A stretch of DNA of 64,000 bases from CAIYRG01 sp964494505 (GCA_964494505.1 CAZBRO010000029.1:1-64000); one strand, 5' to 3'; shown: positions 45,676-56,100, counted from the first letter of the stretch. Translations and numbers: made by a program. Notes: a model not told the origin generated them from the sequence alone.

Positions 45676-46455
45676 CTATTTGCCGAGCGCGGTAAAGCCA
45701 GCACGTGCCAGCACGCTTCGCGCTTCCGGCCCTTTCAAATAGGTGAGAAAAGCCATTGCCTCGGGCTTGCCCCCTTTGGTCAGGGCGGCCGGATAGACGA
45801 TCGGCGGATAGCTGTTCGTAGGGAAGGATCCAACCACGCGAACCTTCGGCTCGATGCGGGCATCCGTTGCGTAAACGATGCCGAGGGGAGCCTCTCCGCG
45901 CGCCACATAGGCAAGGGCGCCGCGCACGTCTTCGCCTTCGGCGAGCCGGGTTCTGACGCTCTCCCAGACACCCAGTGCAGTCAGCGCGGCCTTTCCGTAG
46001 CGGCCGGCCGGAACGGTTTCCGTATTGGCCATGGCGAGGCGCCCGCCATTGAGCGCCTCCGCCAGTTTGAACCCCGGGGCGATGGTCAGTGCGGTCTTCG
46101 ATCCGGCGGGTGCTATCAGAACCAGGCTGTTGCCGAAGAGATTGGTTCGCGTGTTCCTGGCGATGAAGTTCTTGCCGTCCACATAATCCATCGATTCGGT
46201 ATCGGCGGAGATGAACATATCGGCGCCTGCGCTTGCCTCGATCTGCTTGGCGAGAATCATGGAGCCGGCGAAGGAAAAGGCCACCTTCCTGCCGGTCGCG
46301 GCCTCATAGCGCGTGGCGATGTCCTGCATGACATTGGTGAGGGAGGCCGCGGCAAGCACCGTGATGCCGCCCGCGTTCTGTGCCGCAGCCGCGAACGGCA
46401 GCAGAAGCAGAAGCCCGGCGACGGCAAATTTCCTCAGCCAGCGAAGCGGAAACAT
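45676..46455 (-). CDS. modA: Molybdate ABC transporter substrate-binding protein ModA
   Basis: 259 aa from ATG 46455 with a signal peptide ending near AAAAQN. The ModA pattern is ITVLAAASLTNVMQDIATRY, FSFAGSMILAKQIEASAGAD and LPxY-like ends; GAPLGIVYATDA-type residues are present as GEAPLGIVYATDARIEPKV. The modB and modC genes are not adjacent. The neighbouring ModE-type HTH gene is divergent and the molbindin gene follows it, so a molybdate-responsive locus is clear. Confidence 0.9.
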   Translation of the reverse strand: MFPLRWLRKFAVAGLLLLLPFAAAAQNAGGITVLAAASLTNVMQDIATRYEAATGRKVAFSFAGSMILAKQIEASAGADMFISADTESMDYVDGKNFIARNTRTNLFGNSLVLIAPAGSKTALTIAPGFKLAEALNGGRLAMANTETVPAGRYGKAALTALGVWESVRTRLAEGEDVRGALAYVARGEAPLGIVYATDARIEPKVRVVGSFPTNSYPPIVYPAALTKGGKPEAMAFLTYLKGPEARSVLARAGFTALGK

Positions 46456-46600
46456 CGGCGCATCCCTTGATATCCGCCCCAACATAACGCAAGGCGCGCG
46501 AGAAAACATCCGCGCCGAAATCAAAACCCGCCGTTCGATTCCGGGTTGGGCGACGCTCTGCGCTCTGGACGAAAGGGCCCAGGCCTTGCAACATCGGCCC

Positions 46601-46981
46601 ATGACGCGGCTTTCCATCCGGATCGATTTCGAAGGCGCCGAGGCGTTCGGCCCCGGCAAGGCGCGCCTGCTGGAACTGATCGAAGAGCAGGGTTCCATCC
46701 GCGGCGCAGCCGCAGCGATGAACATGAGCTATCGCCATGCCTGGCTGCTGCTGCAGGCGGTCGAGGACACGTTCGGCGCGGCCGTCATCAACACGGCCAC
46801 GGGCGGGGCCAAAGGCGGCGGCGCGAAGCTGACGGAATTGGGCAAGACGGTCGTCGCGCGCTACCGCGCCATCGAGGCACAGGCCGCGAACGCCGCAGCG
46901 GGCGAATTGACGGAACTTTCGAGGGCCGCGTCGGGCGCGCTACCCGCCGAACGCAAGCGCAAAGACAAATCCGCGCGGTAG
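46601..46981 (+). CDS. ModE-type winged-helix regulator (DNA-binding domain only)
   Basis: 126 aa from ATG 46601. The LysR-like ModE N-terminal helix-turn-helix is clear: ARLLELIEEQGSIRGAAAAM and NMSYRHAWLLLQAVEDTFGA. The molybdate-binding TOBE domains of full ModE are missing; a short Lys/Arg tail ends the protein. A separate molbindin gene follows on the opposite strand and may supply that function. It should regulate molybdenum uptake genes such as modA. Confidence 0.88.
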   Translation: MTRLSIRIDFEGAEAFGPGKARLLELIEEQGSIRGAAAAMNMSYRHAWLLLQAVEDTFGAAVINTATGGAKGGGAKLTELGKTVVARYRAIEAQAANAAAGELTELSRAASGALPAERKRKDKSAR

Positions 46982-46988
46982 AACCGGT

Positions 46989-47195
46989 TTACTTGCCCAC
47001 CATGACGTCGGATGCCTTGACGATGGCGGTGACGTGATCGCCGACCACGAGGCCCAATTCGTCCACGGCTTCGTTCGTGATGGAAGAGGTGACGTGCAGG
47101 CCGTTGCCCAGGTCGATCCGGACATGGGCCGTCGTCTGGCCCTTGCGTACATCGACGACCATGCCTTTGAGTTGATTGCGCGCGCTGATCCGCAT
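46989..47195 (-). CDS. Molbindin (single TOBE/Mop domain)
   Basis: 68 aa from ATG 47195. It is one Mop unit: MRISARNQLKGMVVDVRKGQ, HVRIDLGNGLHVTSSITNEA, and VGDHVTAIVKASDVMVGK. Molbindins assemble as hexamers that store molybdate or tungstate in the cytoplasm. It ends 7 bases from the ModE-type gene, convergent with it. Confidence 0.92.
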   Translation of the reverse strand: MRISARNQLKGMVVDVRKGQTTAHVRIDLGNGLHVTSSITNEAVDELGLVVGDHVTAIVKASDVMVGK

Positions 47196-47297
47196 GGCAT
47201 TCTCCGTTAGACCGATGAAACGGCGTGAACGCGAACCGGTTTCATTCGCGCGCGCGCCCCCGCAAGATAGCACCTTCGCTCATGCCAAGGATGGCCC

Positions 47298-49514
47298 ATG
47301 GCCTTAGGCCGGTTCCGAGCCGCCGCGCATCTCGTCCGCCGGATGGCTGCAGCGCAATTGAAACGGCGCCGCGTGCTCACGCTCGACGAACGGCTTCAAA
47401 TGCTGCCGCTCAAGGGCGCGCCCGTGTCGCGTCCTGTCGGGATTTTCTGGGACGAGCATCAGATCCCGTTCATCGAGGCGGAAACCGACGAGGATTGCGC
47501 GGCAGCGCTTGGCGTCGTGCACGCGCATCTGCGGCTCGGCCAAGTGGAACTGATGCGGCTGATCGCGAAGGGGCGCGTTTCGGAAGCGGTGGGCCGCTTC
47601 GGCTTGGGCATCGATTCGCTGGTGCGCACCTTCGACATCGGGCGCGCCATGCCAGCCATCATTGCCGAGTTGCCCGCGGAGACGCGGCGCTGGCTCGAAG
47701 GCTTTGCCCGCGGGCTTAATCATTACACGGACAAAGCGCCGGCGCGGCCTGAGGAATGCGCGCTGCTGGGCATCGCGCCTGAGCCTTGGACGCTTGCCGA
47801 CATCGTGCTTCTGGGACGGCTGGCCGCGGCGGATGTCAATTGGATGGTGTGGATGCGGCTGATGAAGGGGCGCTCGCGTCCGGATTGGCCGGAGCTGTGG
47901 AAGCGGCTGTTACGCCACGATCTCCTGTCGTTTGAAAGCGGGACCGGCGTTTCATCGGCGGCGGGCCAGGCAATCGCGAACGCCGCAATGCGCTCGGGCA
48001 GCAACTCGCTTTGCGTTGCAGGCGCACGGAGCGAAGCCGGCGCGGGCTTGATCGCGAACGATCCGCACCTTCCCATCATGCTGCCCAATGTCTGGCTGCT
48101 CGCCGGGATGAAATCGCCCTCCCATCACGCGGTCGGCCTGATGGTGCCGGGCATTCCCTTCATCGGGCTTGGGCGCAATCCGGAAGCTGCCTGGGGCGGC
48201 GCCAGCCTGCACGCCGCAAGCAGCGATCTTGTGGCCGTGCCGAATGACGCGCCGCTGCACGAGCGCGTGGAGCGCATCGCCATTCGCGGCGAACCGGACC
48301 TTGTGCTGCGCATCCGGGAATCGCCGTTCGGCCCGGTGGTGAACGATTTGCCTGCCTTCCGTACACGGAACGAAACCCTTGCGCTGCGTTGGATAGGGCA
48401 TCGGCCGAGCGATGAATTCACCGCCATGCTCGGGGCGGCCCGCGCGAAGAATTGGGAGGAATTCCGCGCCGCCTTCGCCGGCTATGCGGTTCCAGGCCTG
48501 GAAATGAATTACGCCGATTCATCGGGCCACATCGGCCAGCTCATCGCGGCCAAGCTGCCGCGGCGGACTGCGCCGGAGCCTGACGATATTCCGAGCGCGC
48601 CCGAGAACGGCTGGGACGCACCGATGACGAGCGCCGATCTTCCGAGCCGCTTCGACCCGCAGGAAAGTTTCGTCGCCTCCGCCAATGCGCGGCCCCAGGG
48701 CGGGAACGCCATCGTCGGTTTCCATTTCTCGCCGCCCGACCGCATAGCGCGTCTCAGCCAAATGCTGACGGCGGATGACCGCATGAATGTGGCCAAGCTG
48801 ATGCGGATTCAGGGTGACGTACACCTGGCGCAAGCCCTGCAGCAGCGCGATGCGCTGCTGTCATGGCTGGGCGACGCGGCCAAGGGCTCGCGCGTGCATC
48901 GCCTCTGCAACGCGATCAGCGATTGGGACGGCAATTACGATGCGGATTCAAAAGGCGCGGCCGCTTTCGAGCTGTTGTTCTTTCATCTGGCGCGCGCGCT
49001 GGTCTCGCCCGCCCGCCGGGCGCTCTACGATTCCGCCTGGGGAACGCGCGGCCTGATCTGGGCCGACATCCTCGCCGCTCCCGAAGAAGAACGCCGGCAA
49101 GCGCTTGCGCGTGCCGTGTCCCGTGCTTCCTCCGGCTTTGGCGGCCGGCCTTGGGGTGCCTGTCACCGCTTGCTTCTGTCGCATCCGCTCGGGATGATCC
49201 CCGCGCTCGGGCGGCGCTATCGCCTGCCCGATTTTCCGGCTGGCGGCACCTCCGAGACATTGATGAAGACGGCCCACGGTCTCACCAACAAGCGCCATCG
49301 CGTCCGCTATGGCTCGGTCGCGCGCCACATCTCGGATCTGTCCGATCCGGATGCGAACTACTTTGCGCTGCTGGGGGGACAGGATGGCTGGTTCGCCAGC
49401 GCCAACTTCGCCGATCAGGTGGCCCTGTGGCGGCGCGGCGATTACATAAGCCTGCCGCTTCGACCCGAAACCGTCCGCGCGCGCTTCGCCCGCAGGATCG
49501 TGCTCACGCCATGA
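47298..49514 (+). CDS. Penicillin acylase family (Ntn-hydrolase) protein
   Basis: 738 aa without a clear signal peptide, so probably cytoplasmic. The early VGIFWDEHQIPFIEAETDED and VVHAHLRLGQVELMRLIAKG match the alpha part. The N-terminal nucleophile is the Ser of RSGSNSLCVAG near residue 235. VGLMVPGIPFIGLGRNPEAA and the later NYADSSGHIGQL further support the family. Maturation by self-cleavage before the Ser is expected. Members cleave amide-linked acyl groups, including N-acyl amino acids and AHL signals. It overlaps the GH3 gene by 4 bp. Confidence 0.88.
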   Translation: MALGRFRAAAHLVRRMAAAQLKRRRVLTLDERLQMLPLKGAPVSRPVGIFWDEHQIPFIEAETDEDCAAALGVVHAHLRLGQVELMRLIAKGRVSEAVGRFGLGIDSLVRTFDIGRAMPAIIAELPAETRRWLEGFARGLNHYTDKAPARPEECALLGIAPEPWTLADIVLLGRLAAADVNWMVWMRLMKGRSRPDWPELWKRLLRHDLLSFESGTGVSSAAGQAIANAAMRSGSNSLCVAGARSEAGAGLIANDPHLPIMLPNVWLLAGMKSPSHHAVGLMVPGIPFIGLGRNPEAAWGGASLHAASSDLVAVPNDAPLHERVERIAIRGEPDLVLRIRESPFGPVVNDLPAFRTRNETLALRWIGHRPSDEFTAMLGAARAKNWEEFRAAFAGYAVPGLEMNYADSSGHIGQLIAAKLPRRTAPEPDDIPSAPENGWDAPMTSADLPSRFDPQESFVASANARPQGGNAIVGFHFSPPDRIARLSQMLTADDRMNVAKLMRIQGDVHLAQALQQRDALLSWLGDAAKGSRVHRLCNAISDWDGNYDADSKGAAAFELLFFHLARALVSPARRALYDSAWGTRGLIWADILAAPEEERRQALARAVSRASSGFGGRPWGACHRLLLSHPLGMIPALGRRYRLPDFPAGGTSETLMKTAHGLTNKRHRVRYGSVARHISDLSDPDANYFALLGGQDGWFASANFADQVALWRRGDYISLPLRPETVRARFARRIVLTP

Positions 49515-51037
49515 TCGATGCGACGCTTGCGCTGAAACTCTATGCGCGCCGGCGCGCGGTCCGGCTGAACGCGGAAAATGCCGTCGAGGCGCAGGAAGCC
49601 GAACTGTTGAATCTCGTGCGTCACGCAGCGAACACGCGGTTCGGTGTCGACCATGGCTTCGACAGGATCAACTCCGTCGCCGATTTCCAGGCACGCGTTG
49701 AACTCAGGCGTTACGAGGACATGTGGCGCGACTATTGGCAGCCCGCTTTCCCGAGGCTTGTGGATTGCACCTGGCCGGGTCTCATTCCCGCCTTCGCGAT
49801 GAGTTCCGGCACCAGCAGCGGCACGACCAAATACATTCCCTGCTCAGCGGAGATGAACCGTTCGAACAAGAACGGCGCGCTCGACATGCTGGTGCATCAT
49901 CTGCGCAACCGCCCCCATTCGCGCCTGCTTGCCGGGAAAAATTTCATGCTCGGCGGCAGCACCGATCTGACCACGCTCGCGCCTGGAATCGTGGCGGGCG
50001 ATCTCTCCGGCATAGTCGCCGCACGCATGCCGCCCTGGGCGCGTGCCTTCGTCTATCCGCCGCGCGAACTTGCGCTGATCGCCGATTGGGAGAAGAAGAT
50101 CGAAGCAATCGCCCACGGCATCGTGAAGGAAGACATCCGTCAGATCGCCGGCACGCCGAGCTGGCTCTTGATCTTCTTCGACCGCCTGTTCGCGATGTAT
50201 CCCGGGCGCCAACCGAAGCTTTCTTCGTTCTTTCCGAATCTCGAACTGATCTGCCATGGCGGCGTGAATTTCGCGCCCTACCGGCCGCAATTCGAACAGC
50301 TGATGGAAGGCACCCGTGCGGAAACGCGCGAAGTCTATGCCGCCAGCGAAGGCTTCATCGCGTCGGCCGACCGCGGGCCGGGCGAAGGCATGCGGCTGGT
50401 CGCCGATAACGGCCTCTTCTTCGAATTCGTGCCCGTAAGCGAACTGACGGCGGATAATCCGGCGCGCCACTGGGCGGCGAATGTCGAGCTCGGCGTCGAC
50501 TATGCCATCGTGGTCACGAGCTGCGCCGGACTGTTCGCCTATGTGCTCGGCGATATAGTGAAGTTCGTCACCCGCACGCCGCCGCGTCTGGTCGTGACCG
50601 GACGCACCTCCTATTACCTTTCCTCCTTCGGCGAACATCTGACGGGCGACGAAATCGAGGACGCGGTGAGTGAAGCCGCGCGCTCGATTGGCGCGACGCT
50701 CGCCGATTTTTCCGTCGGCGCCGTCTTCCCCGATGCCGGACGCAACCGCGGCGGGCATCTCTACATCGTGGAATTCAACGGCCCCCCGCCGGACGCAGAC
50801 CGAAGCCGGCGTTTCGCCGAACGCATCGATTCGGTGCTCTGCCGCCGTAACGACGATTACCGCGCCCACCGCTCAGGCGGGTTCGGGCTCGACCCGCCGC
50901 AAGTGATCGCCGCCAAACGCGGCACGTTCGAGGCGTGGATGAAATCGCGTGGCAGACTCGGCGGCCAGAACAAGGTCCCGCGAATCATCGCCGATCCCGA
51001 CCTGTTCCAATCGCTGCGGCATTATGCCGAGCGCTGA
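49511..51037 (+). CDS. GH3 auxin-responsive promoter family protein (acyl-adenylate amide synthetase)
   Basis: 508 aa from ATG 49511, in the upstream stop (ATGA). The ATP-binding motif AMSSGTSSGTTKYIPCS, a second motif EVYAASEGFIASADRGPGEG, and the third region YVLGDIVKFVTRTPPRLVVT match the three conserved GH3 adenylation motifs; the C-terminal end includes GGQNKVPRIIADPD. Plant GH3 proteins join amino acids to auxin, jasmonate or other carboxylates through an acyl-adenylate. Bacterial members are uncharacterised for the most part. Tight coupling to an amidase gene suggests make-and-break of one acyl amide. Confidence 0.88.
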   Translation: MIDATLALKLYARRRAVRLNAENAVEAQEAELLNLVRHAANTRFGVDHGFDRINSVADFQARVELRRYEDMWRDYWQPAFPRLVDCTWPGLIPAFAMSSGTSSGTTKYIPCSAEMNRSNKNGALDMLVHHLRNRPHSRLLAGKNFMLGGSTDLTTLAPGIVAGDLSGIVAARMPPWARAFVYPPRELALIADWEKKIEAIAHGIVKEDIRQIAGTPSWLLIFFDRLFAMYPGRQPKLSSFFPNLELICHGGVNFAPYRPQFEQLMEGTRAETREVYAASEGFIASADRGPGEGMRLVADNGLFFEFVPVSELTADNPARHWAANVELGVDYAIVVTSCAGLFAYVLGDIVKFVTRTPPRLVVTGRTSYYLSSFGEHLTGDEIEDAVSEAARSIGATLADFSVGAVFPDAGRNRGGHLYIVEFNGPPPDADRSRRFAERIDSVLCRRNDDYRAHRSGGFGLDPPQVIAAKRGTFEAWMKSRGRLGGQNKVPRIIADPDLFQSLRHYAER

Positions 51038-51041
51038 AACC

Positions 51042-51386
51042 TCATCGGGACGGTGTTTCGAGCGATTTCAGATAGGCGATCAGATCGTCGATCTGGTCGG
51101 GCTGCAGCACGAAGCGAGGCATCGGACGGGGACCGCTATGGGCCACCACGACGCCCTCCGCGAATGCTTCGGCAAGCCCCGAGACATCGTATTTCTCGTG
51201 CAAGGTGCGGAATGGCGGTGCCGGAGCATAGGGGCTTTTTCCCCCGCGGCCGATGGCGTGACAGGTGGCACAATTGAGCTGGGCCAAAACCTGGCCGCGT
51301 TTGGCGTCGCCTGCGGCGTGTGCGGGGAGGCCCGCGAAAAGCAACGCGGCCACGGCCAGGCTCGAAACAGCGGCAACGAATCTCAT
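51042..51386 (-). CDS. Class I cytochrome c
   Basis: 114 aa with a signal peptide (MRFVAAVSSLAVAALLFAG to AHAAGD). One heme site CATCH near residue 42 and a distal Met (PRPMPRF) are visible; the final helix is PDQIDDLIAYLKSL. A small periplasmic electron carrier. It converges with the GH3 gene with only 4 bases between them; its partner enzyme is not evident. Confidence 0.92.
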   Translation of the reverse strand: MRFVAAVSSLAVAALLFAGLPAHAAGDAKRGQVLAQLNCATCHAIGRGGKSPYAPAPPFRTLHEKYDVSGLAEAFAEGVVVAHSGPRPMPRFVLQPDQIDDLIAYLKSLETPSR

Positions 51387-51602
51387 AAATTAATGATTAG
51401 ATAGAGCCCGGATCGCCGCCTTGATCTGTCTCAACGGCCACTCGGCCGAGTGAGTGAGCTGTGGCGTTTCCATGGCAAAGGCGCCGGTCACCGCCCCAAT
51501 GGCGCGACAATCGCACCGCCTTCGCGCCCAAATCCCAAGCGATGATCCTCCCTCACGGCGAACCCGCCCCGGGCGCCGCTTGAAGAGGAAAAGTGAAAAA
51601 AC

Positions 51603-51902
51603 ATGCGTAAAATTTTGCTTGCAGCGAGTGTTGCTCTCGCTCCTTCGATTGCTTTTGCCGCCGGCGCGGGCACGGACGCGAGCGTTTCCGCCCCTGCCAA
51701 GGCCGAAGCGCAGGTTGTCAAAACCGATAATGTCATCAAGGCCGACAATGTGAAGGCCAATGACAAGGCTGCGGTGAAGACCGACGCCAAAGCGGACGTG
51801 AAGGCCGATGCATCCAAGCCGGTCACCCACAAGGTTGCGGCCAAGACGCACAAGAAAGTTGTCAAGGACGAGCACAAGACGGACGAAACCGCGACGCATT
51901 AA
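51603..51902 (+). CDS. Ala/Lys/Asp-rich exported protein
   Basis: 99 aa; signal peptide MRKILLAASVALAPSIAFA. The mature region repeats short Lys-Ala-Asp units (VKTDNVIKADNVKANDKAAV, KTDAKADVKADASKP) and ends KTHKKVVKDEHKTDETATH. Highly charged, probably disordered, periplasmic. No family recognised. A strong terminator follows. Confidence 0.7.
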   Translation: MRKILLAASVALAPSIAFAAGAGTDASVSAPAKAEAQVVKTDNVIKADNVKANDKAAVKTDAKADVKADASKPVTHKVAAKTHKKVVKDEHKTDETATH

Positions 51903-51918
51903 TCGGCGGATTTGTGCC

Positions 51919-51954
51919 AAAAGGGCTCCGCGCGGGTTCGCGCGGGGCCCTTTT
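51919..51954 (+). terminator. Rho-independent terminator
   Basis: AAAAGGGCTCCGCGCG pairs with CGCGGGGCCCTTTT, one G-T-type mismatch, around a GGTTCG loop and ending in TTTT. It lies 17 bases after the stop of the Lys-rich protein gene. Confidence 0.85.
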
Positions 51955-52041
51955 CCGTTTGCGCCCTCCCCCATCTTGGCGGTTGACGCTGCTTGCGCTG
52001 GCTAGCACCATTGGCGCGCCGGTATTCGTCAGGAGGAACGC

Positions 52042-52422
52042 GTGAGGTTTTCCAGTTGTTTGTGTCTCGTATCGCTCGGAGTGGCCGTCGCGGGCTGCGC
52101 ATCGCCCGATATGCCAAGGCCGCCCCAGGACGTCGCGCTCGACCTGATGCCGGCCGCTACGCAATGCGACGCATTCCAGCACGGTGTTGCGATTGCGCAC
52201 ACCGACGCTGCCAAGGGCTCGATCACGCTTCCGATGCGCGATGGCAGCACGGACATCGTCTGTTCCGCCGCCGGCTACAAGGAAAAGCGCGTCAGCATCG
52301 TGGCCAATCAGGGGAAGTACGCGTTCTATCTCGCGGATTTCGGCGGCGCCAATGTGGGGATGTACCCACCCCGCCTCGCGATTGTGCTGGACCCCACGGA
52401 TAAACCAGGCTCTCCGGGCTAG
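52042..52422 (+). CDS. Predicted lipoprotein of unknown function
   Basis: 126 aa from GTG 52042 after AGGAGG. Lipobox VAGC (residues 16-19) implies an acylated Cys. The mature part has ITLPMRDGSTDIVCSAAGYK and a short beta-rich end with VANQGKYAFYLADFGGANVG. It may be PEGA-like, but similarity is weak. Confidence 0.65.
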   Translation: MRFSSCLCLVSLGVAVAGCASPDMPRPPQDVALDLMPAATQCDAFQHGVAIAHTDAAKGSITLPMRDGSTDIVCSAAGYKEKRVSIVANQGKYAFYLADFGGANVGMYPPRLAIVLDPTDKPGSPG

Positions 52423-52490
52423 GGGCGCGCGCGCCAGACATCGGCAGCGGAACGAGCAGCCCCTAGACCCGCCATGAAGGAGGATCGCCC

Positions 52491-52832
52491 ATGAAGCCCT
52501 TCACAGCCATCGCCGGCGCAGCCCTTCTGCTTGTCGCATCGGGATCGGCGAATCTGAGCGTCGCGGCGCCCGCCCCGAAGGTCTGCCTCATCCTTCAGGA
52601 AATTCAGCGCACAGAAACGCCGGACGACCGGACCATCATCTTTCACATGCGCGACGGCAAGACTTGGCGCAACACGCTGAAGGCGGCGTGTCCGATGTTG
52701 AAGCTGAGCCCGTGGACCGAAGTCACCCATAGCGACCTGGTGTGCTCCAACCAGCAGATGATTCACGTCGCGTTGACGGGCGACACCTGCGCGCTCGGCG
52801 ATTTCACGCCGGTCCCCCCGCCGGAGCACTGA
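52491..52832 (+). CDS. Exported protein of unknown function
   Basis: 113 aa from ATG 52491 after AAGGAGG. Signal peptide to SVAAPAP, then a mature domain with four Cys (KVCLILQEI, AACPML, DLVCSN, GDTCALGDF), likely two disulfides. IIFHMRDGKTWRNTLKAACP resembles a widespread alphaproteobacterial exported family of unknown role. Confidence 0.65.
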   Translation: MKPFTAIAGAALLLVASGSANLSVAAPAPKVCLILQEIQRTETPDDRTIIFHMRDGKTWRNTLKAACPMLKLSPWTEVTHSDLVCSNQQMIHVALTGDTCALGDFTPVPPPEH

Positions 52833-53131
52833 CCGGTTCCGCCGCGCGAAAGCGGCATTTCCTTCGGTAGATCACAAAATTGCGAGCCCGCCAGGGATGG
52901 CGGCGTGTGCCCTTTGGCGTCCCCACGTGCGGCAAAAATGTGCCAGGGGCCGGCGAAATGGCCCTTCCTGTGGGTGAAGTGGTTGTCATGACCACCCGGT
53001 AATGCTGTCGTTAACAAAACGCTAACCGCGTCCGGGAACCGGAGTTTCCAACAGCGGCCGGCTATCGGGGAACACGCACCAACAACATTGCCAATTGAAT
53101 CATACACCGACCAAAAGGGGGGGATCCGAAA
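52833..53131. other. Intergenic region upstream of the large TonB receptor
   Basis: About 300 bases with no gene. A small hairpin, GCCGC (52841-52845) with GCGGC (52852-52856) followed by ATTT, may terminate the upstream gene. The remainder should hold the receptor promoter. Confidence 0.4.
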
Positions 53132-56100
53132 ATGAATTCCACGACGTCGCGGCTTGGCACGCTGCTCGGCACTGCATCTTTCATGGCCATCGCGGTTGCC
53201 GGAGGGGCGCGCGCGCAAGGGCAGATGACGGCCCAGGCAGCGCCGCAAATGCCTCCCGAACAGGTGCTCATCACGGGTTCGCTGATTCAGGGCGCAGCCG
53301 CCGTCGGCGTGCCGGTCTCCGACATTCGTCCCGCGGACATCGTGGAAACGGGCAAGCTTACCGTCACCGAAGTCCTGAAGACCATTCCCTCGCTGCGCAT
53401 CGACGCGGAAGCCTCGCCCACCTATGGCGGCGGCACCCTGAGCTTCTTGCAGAACGTCCAGATCCACGGTCTCGGCACCGGGTCGGGCGTTGAGACTCTG
53501 TTGCTGGTCAACGGGCTTCGCTGGCCGCCGCAGAATTACAGCAACGACACCGTCAACCCCTCCATCATTCCCCCGATCGCCATCGAGCGCATCGACGTGC
53601 TGAGCGCGGGCGCGTCGGCAACCTATGGGTCCGACGCAACGGCCGGCGTGATCAACGTCATCCTGCGCCGCGGCTATGACGGGGCCATGTCGCAGGTGAG
53701 CGTCACCACCAATCCCGACATCGGCTATCTCGCCGAGTCCGCGGCTCAGCTCTATGGCAAGTCCTGGGATGGCGGCAATGTCACGCTCAGCTATTCGTTC
53801 ACGGATAACAGGAACGAACCGACCAGCAAGCGCAGCTATTACACACAGGATTTCACGCCCTGGGGTCTGATGGACCTCACGCCGCGCGGATCGAGCCTCC
53901 CGGCCATCGCCCATGTCGGCAATGCGACCAATGTCGCGGCCGCGCCCGGTCTCACTTACCTGCCCGCGGGCGAATCCAACGCCAACGGCACGCTGTTTTG
54001 CGCAAATTGCTTCTCCGTTCCGGCGGGCCAAAACGGAAAGAGTCTCACCTGGGCATCGATCATCGCCAATCCCGGCATCAAGAACGAGTTCAATCCCTGG
54101 GCTTACGCGGACGCGCGCCCCCGGCAGCAGCAAAATGCGGTCACCGGCACCTTCGATCAGCAACTGACCAACGACTTCTTCGGCTTGGGCCCGGTGGCGT
54201 TGTTCGCGGACGGCTTCTATTCCAACCAGCGCGGCAAGCAGATCTATCCCTCCGGACAGGGGCAAGCCCGCGCGGAACAGCAAACCAACCTTCTGGTCCC
54301 GACCATCAACCCCTACTACCCGGTCGGCGCGCCGTCGGGCGTGCGGGTGGACTACAGTTTCGCGCTCGAAATGCCCGCCATCGTTACCGGCGGCGAAGTC
54401 GCCACCCACTGGGACGTGGGCTTCAATCTGGACAAGCTGCCCTTCGACTGGATCGGCAAGCTCACCTATTCCATGAGCGACGACCGCAATTATGGCGACG
54501 TGGCAAATTCGATCAATCCGAAAAACCTCAGTGCCGCTCTCGGCAACGTCGTCACGACGACAGCCATCGGAACATTCGTGAAGCCTGCCGCCATCCCGTA
54601 TCTGAACGTGTTCTGCGATCCGCGCTCCTTCACCTGCAACGATCCCGCCACCCTGGCTTACATCGCCGGGTATCGTCTCCAGCACGAGACATTCAAGGTC
54701 CAGGAGACCGGCTTCAATTTCAACGGTCCGGTGTTCGACCTTCCCGGCGGCCCCCTCAAGCTCGCCATCGCGGGCCAGACGCTGCGGGAGCATTGGACCT
54801 ACGTCAATATCGAGAACGACAATACCGACAGCACCATCGTCGTCACCAATACGCCGTCGGCGAACTGGCAATACAGCTACGCCTTCTTCGGTCAGGCGGA
54901 CATTCCGATCTTCGGCGAAGCCAACGCGATTCCGTTCTTCCAATCGCTGGTCGTCGAACTCGGCTACCGCTACGACAAATACAACAATCTGAGCGATCCC
55001 GTGTGGACGCCGAAGGCCGCCGTGAACTGGGACGTCGGCGAAGGCCTCACGCTCCGCGGCTCCTGGGGCAAATCGTTCCGCGTGCCGTCTTTCGCGGAGA
55101 ACGATCCGGGCGGTTCGCGCGTCGCCGGCTACAACCCCCTGGGCGGGTTCTCCAATGCCACCAACGTGGCCCTTCTCGACTGCAAATCCGTCAATGGTTC
55201 GCCGGCGGGCGTCGCGATTCCGGGATCGCTGACCGCCCTCTTGAATCCGACCTGTTCCACCAATCCCAGCCTCGTCCAGCCGGGCGGCGTCAGCGTCGAA
55301 CTTTCCGGCAACGGCGCGGCCGCGCTTCTGAGGGGGCATGGCCTCAGCCCGCAGCATCTCAGCCAATGGAGCATGGGCTTCAATTTCACACCGCAGCAGC
55401 CCATTCTTGGCATCAATCTGTCCGGGCTCAATCTCGACGCGTCATTCTTCCGGTTGGAGTTCACCGGGCTGATTGCCAGCAATTCGCTGGGACAGGGCCC
55501 TAACGACCCGGTCTCGTTCCCGCGCTACACGGTGATCCCGCGTCCCGACCTGCCGATCACCGCACCCGAGAACAAGTCGTTCCTGGATCTCGTGACGGCG
55601 CTTTCGGTCTTCCCGCAGCGGTCGGGCTTCACCTTCGACCCGGCGTTCATTCCGAACATCAAATTCATCCAGGATATTGCGCTGACCAACTTGGGATCGC
55701 GCGTGTTTTCCGGCATCGATTTCGACGGCCGCTACGATTTCGATCTCGCCAATGTCGGCCTTACCAATATGGGCTCGATCAATATCGGAGCGGCGGGCTT
55801 TTATGAAACCATCGACAAGAGCCGCGCAACCGCCGACCAGCCGCTGGTTTCTGTCTTCACCGGAAAGGACTCCGGCAACCATCTGCAGCGCGTGCGCTAT
55901 CGTCTGGGCTGGTCCGACGATACGTGGAGCGTCACGGCCTTCGCCAATTATTTCGGCCATGGCGCCAACACGGCGACGCTGGGCGTCAATTTCGCCGGCA
56001 ACAACCTGATACCAGGCTGCTTCTTCACCGCGGCTTCGAGTTCCCTTCCCGGATCGGGTGCGCCGGGCGCTTGCTACACCGGTTCGCCGTTCTACGGGCC

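Noticed and set aside
52763..55366. 867-residue open frame on the minus strand, opposite the large TonB receptor
   Set aside because: It mirrors the codon bias of the receptor gene, is rich in Arg, Gly, Asp and His, and has no domain resemblance.
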